Assembly: GCA_964351395.1 (NCBI GenBank)
Contig: CAYGOF010000001.1
Span: 248,001-312,000 of the forward strand
Length of the DNA: 64,000 bases
From: Imperialibacter sp964351395
GTDB lineage: Bacteria > Bacteroidota > Bacteroidia > Cytophagales > Cyclobacteriaceae
Reading direction: 5' to 3'
The notes below the pieces were generated by a model that was not told the origin of the DNA, ran no database searches, and was given only the letters and a program-made list of their open reading frames with translations. Shown here one piece after another: positions 42,759 through 50,839 of the stretch. Position numbers and translations under genes: made by a program. The number at the start of each line of letters is the position of its first letter. The stretch's first letter is position 1.

Positions 42759-43637
42759 TTAGGCCTTTGGATGGGCCTGTTTATAAACAGCCTTCAGCTT
42801 GTCGAGTGTATTGTGTGTATACACTTGAGTAGCAGCCAAATTGGCGTGTCCAAGTAAATCTTTTACAGCATTTAAATCAGCTCCTTTGTTTAGTAAGTGT
42901 GTTGCGAAGGTATGTCTAAGCACGTGAGGACTCTTCTTTTCTGAAGTAGTAACCATATTCAAATATTCGTTGACTGTCCTGTAAATCAACATTGGATAAG
43001 CCTTTTCCCCATCTTCCGTTACTATCAAAAAGTTAGAAAAATTTTCAGACAAATGTCTTCTTTTTAGGTCAATATATTTTCTCACTTCTTCAACCAAGGG
43101 CACTGGAATAGGAATCACTCTCTCTTTGTTCCGCTTGCCTAATACCTTAACGCTGTTTTGGTAAAAATTGATGTCCTCTTCCTTCAAATTAATCAACTCG
43201 GAGAGACGGATTCCTGTGCCATACAGAAAATCAAGAATAAGTTTATCTCTGGTTCCGATGAAACCGTCCGGAAAGGGTATCTGATCCAAAAGAATGGTCA
43301 TTTCGCTTTCCCGCACGAAGGAAGGAAGCATTTTAGGAGTTTTGAGGGGCTTTAGCTTTTCTGCCGGACTTTTCTCTATCTCTTCTCGCCTGAGAAGGAA
43401 CTTGTAGTAAGATTTGAGGGAGGCAATTTTTCGATTGACCGATTTACTCTCCAACCCTTGTTCCACAAGGTGGATGATCCAGGCACGTAAAGCCTGATAG
43501 TTAGCGTCTTTAAGGCTACCGGAAAATTCGCTGCTTAAAAAAGAGTCAGCCTGAGAAAGGTCACTTCGATATGAAGTAAGGGTATGCTGACTTAACCTCT
43601 TTTCGAATTGGAGGTATTTGAGGAAAGAATCAATCAT
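42759..43637 (-). CDS. XerC/XerD-type tyrosine recombinase
   Basis: Site-specific recombinase of the Xer group (chromosome dimer resolution). The 292 residues contain the SAM-like N-terminal domain (about 1-85) and the catalytic domain with all active residues: R144 (GTGIRLSEL), K168 (LGKRN), H238 and R241 (HVLRHTFATH), H264 (LLGHANL) and the nucleophile Y273 (VYTHNTL). No phage or integron genes are near. The position between rpsU and hpf and the length fit a housekeeping Xer; I cannot tell XerC from XerD. Confidence 0.92.
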   Translation of the reverse strand: MIDSFLKYLQFEKRLSQHTLTSYRSDLSQADSFLSSEFSGSLKDANYQALRAWIIHLVEQGLESKSVNRKIASLKSYYKFLLRREEIEKSPAEKLKPLKTPKMLPSFVRESEMTILLDQIPFPDGFIGTRDKLILDFLYGTGIRLSELINLKEEDINFYQNSVKVLGKRNKERVIPIPVPLVEEVRKYIDLKRRHLSENFSNFLIVTEDGEKAYPMLIYRTVNEYLNMVTTSEKKSPHVLRHTFATHLLNKGADLNAVKDLLGHANLAATQVYTHNTLDKLKAVYKQAHPKA

Positions 43638-43685
43638 AAGCTAGTGAATTCACCGTATCCACTAACTTATGAAATATATCTTCTA

Positions 43686-43880
43686 TTATAAATTTTCCTG
43701 ACCCATCATTTGCTGACGGTAGGCTGCTTTCAATTTCTCTTCTCTGTTTTTTACAGATGGCTTCACAAAGAAAGTACGGCTACGAAGTTCTTTAAGAACC
43801 CCAGTTCTTTCGAATTTCTTCTTGAACCTCTTTAGCGCTTTGTCGATTGACTCGTTTTCCTTAATGTTTACTACGATCAT
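43686..43880 (-). CDS. rpsU: 30S ribosomal protein S21
   Basis: 64-residue small ribosomal protein. The sequence starts MIVVNIKENESIDKALKRFK and ends in RQQMMGQENL. I chose the ATG at 43878-43880. A longer in-frame start at 43925 would add 15 residues that do not belong to S21 and would cross the promoter element. It is the first gene of the rpsU-recombinase-hpf unit. Confidence 0.93.
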   Translation of the reverse strand: MIVVNIKENESIDKALKRFKKKFERTGVLKELRSRTFFVKPSVKNREEKLKAAYRQQMMGQENL

Positions 43881-43901
43881 TTCATTATTAATTATGGGCT
43901 G

Positions 43902-43934
43902 CAAAGATAAAGTTTTTATATCCAAAAACTCAAA
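43902..43934 (-). promoter_or_regulatory. Promoter of rpsU-recombinase-hpf
   Basis: On the minus strand TTTG (plus 43931-43934), 21 bp, then TATCTTTG (plus 43902-43909). Both boxes match the Bacteroidota consensus; the element ends 21 bp before the start codon. Confidence 0.75.
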
Positions 43935-43935
43935 T

Positions 43936-45102
43936 TTATTTCAATAGTTCTCTGGAAATAACCACCTTTTGTATCTCAGATGTTCCCTCGCCTATCGTGC
44001 ACAGCTTAGAGTCTCTATAAAATTTCTCCACTGGGTAATCCTTTGTAAACCCATACCCGCCGAAAATTTGAACTGCATCGTTAGCTACTGACACAGCCAC
44101 TTCGGAAGCATAGTACTTTGCCATTGCCGATTCTTTTGTCACTTTCTTCCCCCGGTTTTTTATGTCTCCAGCTTGATAAGTAAGGAGCTTAGCTGCCTCA
44201 ATTTTGGTAGCCATTTCAGCCAACATAAAGGAAATCCCTTGAAATGAAGCTATCTGTTTACCGAATTGTTGCCTTTCTTGGGAATAAGAAAGCGCTGCTT
44301 GGAGAGCCCCTTCTGCTATTCCACAACTCAATGCAGCAATAGAAATCCGGCCTCCGTCCAACACCTTCAGCGATTGGATAAAACCGTCACCAACATTCCC
44401 TAATAAGTTTTCAGCAGGTACTCTGCAGTCTTCAAATATCATTTCGGCAGTCTCAGAGGCACGCATTCCTAGCTTGTCCTCCTTTCTTCCGCCGGAAAAA
44501 CCAGGAGTTCCGCGCTCAATCATGAAAGCCGACATGCCGTGAGAATCTCCGGTTTTACCTGTTCTTGCAATAAGTACGGCGATATCGCCTGATATGCCAT
44601 GGGTAATGAAGTTCTTTGCTCCGTTAATTACCCAATCATTTCCGTCCTTTACCGCCGTTGTTTTCATATTGCCCGCATCTGAACCTGTGTTTGGCTCAGT
44701 TAAGCCCCAGGCACCAATCCATTCTCCTGAAGCTAGTTTAGGCAGCCACTTTCTTTTCTGCTCCTCATTGCCAAACTGTAGCAAATGACCAGTGCAGAGC
44801 GAATTGTGAGCGGCCAATGAAAGGCCAATAGAGGGATCAACTTTGGAGATCTCAATTATGGCAGTCACATATTCTGAATAACCAAAACCAGAGCCGCCAA
44901 GGCTTTGTGGGACCATTATTCCCATAAGACCTAATTCTCCCATCTTATGGAACAGTTCCTTAGGAAAGTGCTGTGAATTATCCCAATCCCTGATATTTGG
45001 TGCCACCTCAGCTTTGGCGAAATCACGCACCATTTCTGCCACCATCCTCTGGTTTTCCGAAGAGGCGTCCCCACCGGTTTGTTTTTGCAATTGTTCCATC
45101 AT
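43936..45102 (-). CDS. Acyl-CoA dehydrogenase
   Basis: FAD enzyme that introduces the alpha-beta double bond into acyl-CoA. The 388 residues have the standard three-part fold. Motifs seen are GAWGLTEPNTGSDAGNMKTTA (FAD/substrate), WVINGAKNFITHG, RQQFGKQIASFQGISFMLA and, at the C-terminus, GEGTSEIQKVVISRELLK, with the catalytic-base Glu in the EGTSEIQ position as in short and medium-chain enzymes. The 3' end lies close to the rpsU promoter. Chain-length preference cannot be read from the sequence. Confidence 0.93.
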   Translation of the reverse strand: MMEQLQKQTGGDASSENQRMVAEMVRDFAKAEVAPNIRDWDNSQHFPKELFHKMGELGLMGIMVPQSLGGSGFGYSEYVTAIIEISKVDPSIGLSLAAHNSLCTGHLLQFGNEEQKRKWLPKLASGEWIGAWGLTEPNTGSDAGNMKTTAVKDGNDWVINGAKNFITHGISGDIAVLIARTGKTGDSHGMSAFMIERGTPGFSGGRKEDKLGMRASETAEMIFEDCRVPAENLLGNVGDGFIQSLKVLDGGRISIAALSCGIAEGALQAALSYSQERQQFGKQIASFQGISFMLAEMATKIEAAKLLTYQAGDIKNRGKKVTKESAMAKYYASEVAVSVANDAVQIFGGYGFTKDYPVEKFYRDSKLCTIGEGTSEIQKVVISRELLK

Positions 45103-45240
45103 CTTTATTAATACTGTATAACTAATATAGGTTCATGCCAGAAAAATGAAAAGTTCTCTAAAAATCCTTTCTAATATTACAATTAACCTATAATAAGGTT
45201 CATTTAGCGAAAGAATTGATGTTATTATTTCTGTGTGTGT

Positions 45241-45248
45241 TAGATTTG
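45241..45248 (+). promoter_or_regulatory. -7 element (TAGATTTG) of the ugd-galE-rfbB unit
   Basis: TAGATTTG matches TAnnTTTG and lies 28 bp before the ATG. A TTG lies 22 bp upstream (45216-45218), slightly further than usual. Confidence 0.5.
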
Positions 45249-45276
45249 AACCAGATTTTAATATAACCTTATAAAT

Positions 45277-46593
45277 ATGAAAATTGCAGTAGTTGGAACG
45301 GGATATGTGGGGCTAGTAACGGGCACTTGTTTCGCCGAGACTGGAAATCATGTAACCTGCGTTGATATCGACGAAAAGAAGGTAGTTAAGTTGAAAAATC
45401 AAATCATGCCAATCTACGAACCAGGATTGGATGTTCTTTTCGAGAGAAATATCCGCCAAGGCAGGCTTGATTTTACAACTAACCTGGCGGAAGGAATAAA
45501 AGATGCTAAGATCATTTTTCTAGCACTACCAACCCCTCCCGGCGAGGATGGATCTGCCGACCTTAAATATATCCTCAAGGTGGCAAGCGATTTAGGCCCG
45601 CTTTTAAGTGAATATGCTGTTATCGTTGACAAAAGCACCGTGCCCGTTGGTACTGCCGAAAAAGTGCATGCTGCCATTGCTGAAAACTGCAAAGTTGAAT
45701 TTGACGTGGTATCAAACCCAGAGTTCCTTAGGGAGGGAGTAGCCGTTGAAGACTTCATGAAGCCTGACAGAGTGGTAATTGGCACGAGCTCAGAAAAAGC
45801 GAGAAAAGTAATGGATCAGCTTTATGCTCCTTTCGTACGTCAGGGGAACCCCGTCATTTTTATGGATGAAAAGTCGGCTGAACTGACCAAGTATGCGGCC
45901 AACTCCTTCCTTGCAACCAAAATCACCTTTATGAATGAGATTGCCAACATGTGTGAATTGTTGGGAGCTGATGTTGACATGGTAAGAAAGGGAATTGGTA
46001 CTGATAGCCGAATTGGAAAGAGATTTCTTTTTGCTGGCATCGGCTATGGCGGCAGCTGCTTTCCAAAAGATGTACAAGCGTTGGCAAAATCCGCTCAGGG
46101 TGTCAACTATGACTTTAAACTACTAACATCTGTAATGGATGTAAATCAGGAGCAGAAGACGAGGCTTATTCAGAGAGCCAAAGCCTTTTATAATGGGGAC
46201 TTGAAAGGTAAAACTTTCGGAATATGGGGACTTGCATTTAAACCATATACCGATGATATCCGCGAAGCTCCGGCGTTAGAGAACATCAAGGAACTGATTG
46301 CACTTGGTGCAAAGGTGAAAGTATATGATCCTGAGGCGATGGAGAATGTAAAAGAGTTGTTCGCAGACACGATCGAATTCTGCGAGGACGAATATGCGGC
46401 GGTTGAAGGAACAGACGCCTTGTTTATCATGACAGAGTGGCCTGTATTCAGAACACCTGAATTTGAAAAACTTAAGTCGCTGCTTAAGTCCAAGGTCATT
46501 TTCGATGGTAGAAACGTTTATGACACGCAAACTATGAAGGAAATGGGTTTCACCTACTTCAGCATTGGTAGACAAAACGTCAATGGCAAATAA
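45277..46593 (+). CDS. ugd: UDP-glucose 6-dehydrogenase
   Basis: Oxidises UDP-glucose to UDP-glucuronate with two NAD. The 438-residue product has the N-terminal NAD-binding start MKIAVVGTGYVGLVTGTCFA, then PTPPGEDGSADL and the catalytic GYGGSCFPKDVQAL with C261. The C-terminal UDP-binding domain follows (WGLAFKPYTDDIREAPAL). It begins a three-gene set of nucleotide-sugar enzymes; galE starts 11 bp before its stop. A UDP-N-acetylmannosamine dehydrogenase is a related alternative but has other motifs. Confidence 0.93.
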   Translation: MKIAVVGTGYVGLVTGTCFAETGNHVTCVDIDEKKVVKLKNQIMPIYEPGLDVLFERNIRQGRLDFTTNLAEGIKDAKIIFLALPTPPGEDGSADLKYILKVASDLGPLLSEYAVIVDKSTVPVGTAEKVHAAIAENCKVEFDVVSNPEFLREGVAVEDFMKPDRVVIGTSSEKARKVMDQLYAPFVRQGNPVIFMDEKSAELTKYAANSFLATKITFMNEIANMCELLGADVDMVRKGIGTDSRIGKRFLFAGIGYGGSCFPKDVQALAKSAQGVNYDFKLLTSVMDVNQEQKTRLIQRAKAFYNGDLKGKTFGIWGLAFKPYTDDIREAPALENIKELIALGAKVKVYDPEAMENVKELFADTIEFCEDEYAAVEGTDALFIMTEWPVFRTPEFEKLKSLLKSKVIFDGRNVYDTQTMKEMGFTYFSIGRQNVNGK

Positions 46594-47614
46594 TCAGATT
46601 CTTGTTACCGGGGGACTTGGCTACATTGGCTCTCACACAATTGTGGAGCTCATAAATGCAGGGTTTGAGCCCATCATCATCGATAATTTATCTAACTCCG
46701 AACAAAAGGTGTTGGGGGCTATCGAAAAGATTACCGGGAAAAAATGTGCATTTCACCAAGTTGAAATGTGCAATTATGGAGAACTGGAGGCTATTTTTCT
46801 GAAATATCCTGGTATAATGGCAGCAATTCATTTTGCTGCCGTTCTTTTGGTCAACGAATCGGTTGACAACCCACTCAAATACTATGAGAATAATCTTCTG
46901 TCAACAATCAACCTACTTAAATGTCAAGCGAAGCACGGAGCCAAAGGTTTGATATTTTCATCGTCTTGTACAGTTTATGGTAACCCCGAAATACTACCAG
47001 TAGGAGAAGACGCACCTATTCAAGAGGCTGTTTCACCTTATGGCAACACAAAAAAAATGTGTGAGGATATTATCAGGGATTCGACTAAAGCTTCCGATGT
47101 GAAAGCCATCGCCTTAAGGTATTTCAATCCTGTTGGCGCTCACCCAAGTTCTGTAATCGGTGAAGTGCAGCATGGAATGCCTCACCATTTAGTGCCATTT
47201 ATCACTGAAACTGCCCAAGGAAAAAGGGAGTACCTGAGAGTGTTTGGCAATGACTACAATACTATTGATGGCTCTTGTGTTCGAGATTACATACACGTGA
47301 TGGATGTCGCAAAGGCTCACGTCAATGCTGTTGAGCGATTCTTGAAAGGAAGCATGGAATCAGCTTATGAAGTTTATAACCTGGGAATGGGTGTTGGCGT
47401 GTCGGTACTTCAAATGATTGAAGGGTTCGAAAAAGTGACGGGCATAAAAATTCCTTACAAAGTAGTAGATAGAAGGGTTGGCGACGTAGAAGCTGTTTAC
47501 GCTGATACCTCACTTGCTAATAAAAAACTTGGTTGGAAAACGCAGTTCAGTATTGAGGAGGCATTGAAATCGGCATGGGACTGGGAATTAGCTCAGATAA
47601 AAACAAATCAATGA
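46583..47614 (+). CDS. galE: UDP-glucose 4-epimerase
   Basis: Interconverts UDP-glucose and UDP-galactose. The 343 residues form an extended short-chain dehydrogenase. The NAD motif GGLGYIGSH is at the N-terminus, the catalytic Ser region is SSSCTVYGN and the Tyr-x-x-x-Lys motif is YGNTK in VSPYGNTKKMCE. ALRYFNPVGAHPSSVIGE is the typical GalE stretch. I chose the ATG at 46583 (MANNQILVTGG) over 46565 because the first Rossmann strand begins there. The overlap with ugd is 11 bp and with rfbB 4 bp. Confidence 0.93.
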   Translation: MANNQILVTGGLGYIGSHTIVELINAGFEPIIIDNLSNSEQKVLGAIEKITGKKCAFHQVEMCNYGELEAIFLKYPGIMAAIHFAAVLLVNESVDNPLKYYENNLLSTINLLKCQAKHGAKGLIFSSSCTVYGNPEILPVGEDAPIQEAVSPYGNTKKMCEDIIRDSTKASDVKAIALRYFNPVGAHPSSVIGEVQHGMPHHLVPFITETAQGKREYLRVFGNDYNTIDGSCVRDYIHVMDVAKAHVNAVERFLKGSMESAYEVYNLGMGVGVSVLQMIEGFEKVTGIKIPYKVVDRRVGDVEAVYADTSLANKKLGWKTQFSIEEALKSAWDWELAQIKTNQ

Positions 47615-48663
47615 AAAAATTACTAATAACAGGTGGTGCGGGCTTTATAGGCTCGCATGTGGTGAGGTTATTTGTGAACAAGTATCCAGACTACAAGATT
47701 TTCAACCTGGACAATCTCACATATGCGGGTAACCTGGAAAATCTCAGGGACATTGAAGCAGCACCCAACTATAGTTTTATCAAAGGCGATATTACTGACG
47801 ACAAATTTATATTTGACCTTTTCAAGAAAGAACAATTTGACGGAGTGCTTCACCTTGCTGCCGAATCGCATGTCGACAGGTCTATTTCCAACCCAATGGA
47901 GTTCATCAAGACAAATGTTATTGGCACAGTCACTTTACTGAACGCTGCAAAGGAGGCATGGAAAAACTCTTTTGAGGGAAAAAGATTTTACCACATTTCA
48001 ACTGACGAGGTATACGGTTCACTTGGAGACGAAGGGTTTTTTACTGAAACTACTTCATACGACCCCCAATCACCGTATTCTGCATCAAAGGCTAGCTCTG
48101 ACCACTTTGTACGGGCTTATGCGAATACCTATGGCCTTCCAGTGGTTGTAACGAACTGCTCTAACAATTATGGCCCCTATCATTTTCCAGAGAAGCTTAT
48201 TCCTCTTTGCATTCACAACATTAAAAACAGCAAGCCATTGCCTGTTTATGGCAAAGGAGAGAATATCCGAGACTGGCTATATGTAGTAGACCACGCCAGG
48301 GCAATCGACACCGTTTTTCACATCGGAAAAATAGGCGAGACTTATAATATTGGCGGGTTCAACGAATGGACCAACATTGACGTAGTTAAGCTATTGTGTA
48401 GAATCATGGACAAAAAATTGGGACGGTCAGAGGGTACTTCTGAAAAGCTTATTACCTATGTAAAAGACCGGGCAGGACATGACATGCGCTACGCCATTGA
48501 TGCCAATAAAATAATGAAAGAATTGGGATGGGAGCCGTCCTTGCAGTTTGAAGAAGGGCTTGAAAAAACTGTTGACTGGTACCTTGCCAATGACACCTGG
48601 CTAAGTAACGTAACATCAGGAGATTACATGAAATATTATAGCGACCAATACGAAAAGAGATAA
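47611..48663 (+). CDS. rfbB: dTDP-glucose 4,6-dehydratase
   Basis: Converts dTDP-glucose to dTDP-4-keto-6-deoxyglucose, first step towards rhamnose and other deoxysugars. The 350 residues show the NAD motif GGAGFIGSHVVR, AAESHVDRSISNP, the catalytic STDEVYGSLGD and the Tyr-x-x-x-Lys motif in SPYSASKASSDH. The start at 47611 overlaps the galE stop (ATGA). rfbA, rfbC and rfbD are not adjacent. The three genes suggest precursors for surface polysaccharide. Confidence 0.94.
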   Translation: MKKLLITGGAGFIGSHVVRLFVNKYPDYKIFNLDNLTYAGNLENLRDIEAAPNYSFIKGDITDDKFIFDLFKKEQFDGVLHLAAESHVDRSISNPMEFIKTNVIGTVTLLNAAKEAWKNSFEGKRFYHISTDEVYGSLGDEGFFTETTSYDPQSPYSASKASSDHFVRAYANTYGLPVVVTNCSNNYGPYHFPEKLIPLCIHNIKNSKPLPVYGKGENIRDWLYVVDHARAIDTVFHIGKIGETYNIGGFNEWTNIDVVKLLCRIMDKKLGRSEGTSEKLITYVKDRAGHDMRYAIDANKIMKELGWEPSLQFEEGLEKTVDWYLANDTWLSNVTSGDYMKYYSDQYEKR

Positions 48664-48697
48664 AAAAGATTGGGTTTACTCCTCGTAAGCCCAATCA
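48661..48697 (-). terminator. Terminator of cysS
   Basis: On the minus strand a 12-bp stem (48685-48696 with 48668-48679, one wobble) and a 5-nt loop precede a T-run (plus A-run 48662-48667). It includes the stop codon region of cysS. The plus strand lacks a T-run after the stem. Confidence 0.75.
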
Positions 48698-50166
48698 ATT
48701 CCCTGTTTCATATCCTTTAGCGAAATACCTTCGTTCTTCAGCAGGCTTCTTATTTCATCCACCTTCTCGTAATTCTTAGCCTCTTTTGCCCCTTTGTAAA
48801 GCGTCATCAAAATGCCAATTAGGTCCTTCGGTTCAACAACAAGCTCTTCCTTTAGCCCCAGAATGTCCTCCACGAAGCCAAGATAAGTCGACTTCAATTT
48901 ATCAAACCCGTCCTGTCCAATTTCACCAAACTTCAACCCTCCTGTTTGAAGGGAATTAATCTTTTTGAGAAGGTTAAAAAGGTGGCCTATTGTCAACGCT
49001 GTATTGAAATCATCGTTCATCGCACTGTAACAGTTGTCAGCAAGACCACTTATTTGATCAACAGCCTGCTGGTTGATTGCCACACCTTCCTCTGCAATAA
49101 AAACCATGTCTTTAATGAGCTTAAGCCCATTCATCATCTTCTTATATCCTCTATTGGCCGCAGACAAAGCTTCATTAGAGAAGTCGAGCGTACTGGCATA
49201 ATGAGATTGCAGCATAAAAAATCTCACTGTCATAGGACTATACGGTTTGTCAAGCAGCGGATGGGTGCCTGTGATGAGTTCTGATGGAAGAAATGAATTC
49301 CCCACTGACTTACTCATTTTTTGACCATTGACTGTCAACATATTCGTATGCAACCAATATTTAACTGGCTCCTTTCCTGATGCTCCAACAGATTGCGCTA
49401 TTTCACACTCATGGTGAGGAAATTTTAGGTCCATTCCACCTCCGTGAATATCAAAAGACTCACCGAGGTACTTAGTACTCATGACTGAACACTCCAAATG
49501 CCATCCAGGAAAGCCAACTCCCCAAGGTGAGCTCCATCGCATAATGTGTTCTGACGAGGCATTTTTCCAAATGGCAAAATCCAACGGGTTCTTTTTCTCG
49601 TCCTGGCCATCCAGCTCACGGGTGTTGGCCATCAAATCCTCTATTATTCTGCCTGAGAGCTTTCCGTATTGGTACTTTTCATTAAACTTCCCTATATCAA
49701 AGTAAACTGAACCTTTTGATTCATAAGCATATCCCTGATCGATAATTGTCTTTATCATTTCTATTTGCTCAAGGATATGCCCGGTAGCCGTGGGCTCGAT
49801 ACTCGGCGGTAGTGTATTGAAGATATCCATCACCTGATGGAAGCCATTGGTATACTTCTGCACTACTTCCATAGGCTCAAGATTCATCAATTTGGCCCTC
49901 TTGCCAATTTTATCCTCGCCATCATCCGTATCGCCGGTCAAGTGTCCTACATCTGTGATATTTCGGACATATCGAACCTTATATCCCAAATGCAGCAAGT
50001 ATCTATATATGATATCAAAACTTATAAAAGTTCGAACATTACCAAGATGCACATCATTGTAAACTGTAGGTCCACAAACATACATACCCACATAAGGGCC
50101 GTTAATAGGCACAAACTCTTCCTTTTGCTTCGTTAAAGAATTGAATAATCTTAGTTTCGGGATCAT
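48676..50166 (-). CDS. cysS: Cysteinyl-tRNA synthetase
   Basis: Class I aminoacyl-tRNA synthetase charging tRNA-Cys. The 496 residues include the zinc-ligand Cys31 in YVCGPTVYND, the HIGH-like HLGN at 40-43, the zinc histidines in DIHGGGMDLKFPHHECE, and KMSKS at 283-287. The C-terminal part is the DALR-like helical domain. It is convergent with rfbB and divergent from rimP. Mycothiol ligase MshC relatives are shorter and limited to actinobacteria, so CysRS is clear. Confidence 0.97.
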   Translation of the reverse strand: MIPKLRLFNSLTKQKEEFVPINGPYVGMYVCGPTVYNDVHLGNVRTFISFDIIYRYLLHLGYKVRYVRNITDVGHLTGDTDDGEDKIGKRAKLMNLEPMEVVQKYTNGFHQVMDIFNTLPPSIEPTATGHILEQIEMIKTIIDQGYAYESKGSVYFDIGKFNEKYQYGKLSGRIIEDLMANTRELDGQDEKKNPLDFAIWKNASSEHIMRWSSPWGVGFPGWHLECSVMSTKYLGESFDIHGGGMDLKFPHHECEIAQSVGASGKEPVKYWLHTNMLTVNGQKMSKSVGNSFLPSELITGTHPLLDKPYSPMTVRFFMLQSHYASTLDFSNEALSAANRGYKKMMNGLKLIKDMVFIAEEGVAINQQAVDQISGLADNCYSAMNDDFNTALTIGHLFNLLKKINSLQTGGLKFGEIGQDGFDKLKSTYLGFVEDILGLKEELVVEPKDLIGILMTLYKGAKEAKNYEKVDEIRSLLKNEGISLKDMKQGIDWAYEE

Positions 50167-50289
50167 GCGGCAAATTTAACAATTGTAGCCAGAAGGCAAC
50201 ATTCTTTATTTAACTAGTCTCTTGTTTAAGGTATCTGCATTCAAACGGTGCAATGTGCACTTTGTTTGGCAGAAGTTTAATAAGGTGCC

Positions 50290-50320
50290 TTTGTTAACTG
50301 AAAAAAATAATATAAATTTG
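50290..50320 (+). promoter_or_regulatory. Consensus promoter of rimP-nusA-infB
   Basis: TTTG at 50290-50293, 19 bp, TAAATTTG at 50313-50320: both boxes exact and with the ideal spacing. Confidence 0.85.
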
Positions 50321-50336
50321 CGGCTGGATTAAGAAA

Positions 50337-50364
50337 AAAGGGGACGAGCGTCCCCTTTCTTTAT
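50337..50364. terminator. Terminator-like hairpin in the rimP leader
   Basis: Perfect 9-bp stem AAAGGGGAC (50337-50345) / GTCCCCTTT (50350-50358) around GAGC, then CTTTAT. It begins about 10-15 bases after the predicted transcription start and ends 21 bases before the rimP ATG. On the minus strand it also has a long T-run. Possible attenuator, stabilising 5' hairpin or insulator between divergent promoters. Confidence 0.7.
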
Positions 50365-50379
50365 ATAGTTAGGTTTGGT

Positions 50380-50829
50380 ATGGCAGAGGTGTCTTTAATT
50401 AAAGAATGGCTAGATGAGATGATAAGCAGCGAACTGTTTGTCGTTGAAGTCACACTTACCGGCCCAAAAAGCTATCAGAAACTAAAAATTTTTCTCGATG
50501 GCGATAATGGCGTAACTATTGACCAGTGTGCTCAAATAAGCAGAAAAATAGCGGCGAAACTGGATGAGGAAGACCTTTTTAAAGAAGCATACCAATTGGA
50601 AGTTTCTTCGGCAGGCATCGACCAGCCATTACAGCAGCTAAGGCAGTATTATAAAAATATTGGCCGCTCTGTTAAAGTTTTTAAGCACGATGGAAAGGAA
50701 GTAAAAGGAAAGTTGATCTCTGTTAATGATCAGGAAATTGAGATTGAAGTAAAAAATAAAAAAGTCACCGAAATGAGCACTATACTATTTCAGGACATTC
50801 AACATACAAAAGTTTTAGTCACCTTTTAG
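50380..50829 (+). CDS. rimP: Ribosome maturation factor RimP
   Basis: 149-residue factor for 30S assembly. The N-terminal alpha-beta domain includes GDNGVTIDQCAQISRKIAAKLD and the strand YQLEVSSAGIDQPLQ, matching RimP. A C-terminal Sm-like domain (about 90-149) follows. It is the first gene of the rimP-nusA-infB operon; 10 bp separate it from nusA. Confidence 0.94.
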   Translation: MAEVSLIKEWLDEMISSELFVVEVTLTGPKSYQKLKIFLDGDNGVTIDQCAQISRKIAAKLDEEDLFKEAYQLEVSSAGIDQPLQQLRQYYKNIGRSVKVFKHDGKEVKGKLISVNDQEIEIEVKNKKVTEMSTILFQDIQHTKVLVTF

Positions 50830-50839
50830 GCAGTTTACT

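Noticed and set aside
42759..43637. The tyrosine recombinase as an integrase of a mobile element
   Set aside because: It sits between rpsU and hpf with its own housekeeping promoter; no att repeats, tRNA overlap or phage genes were seen.
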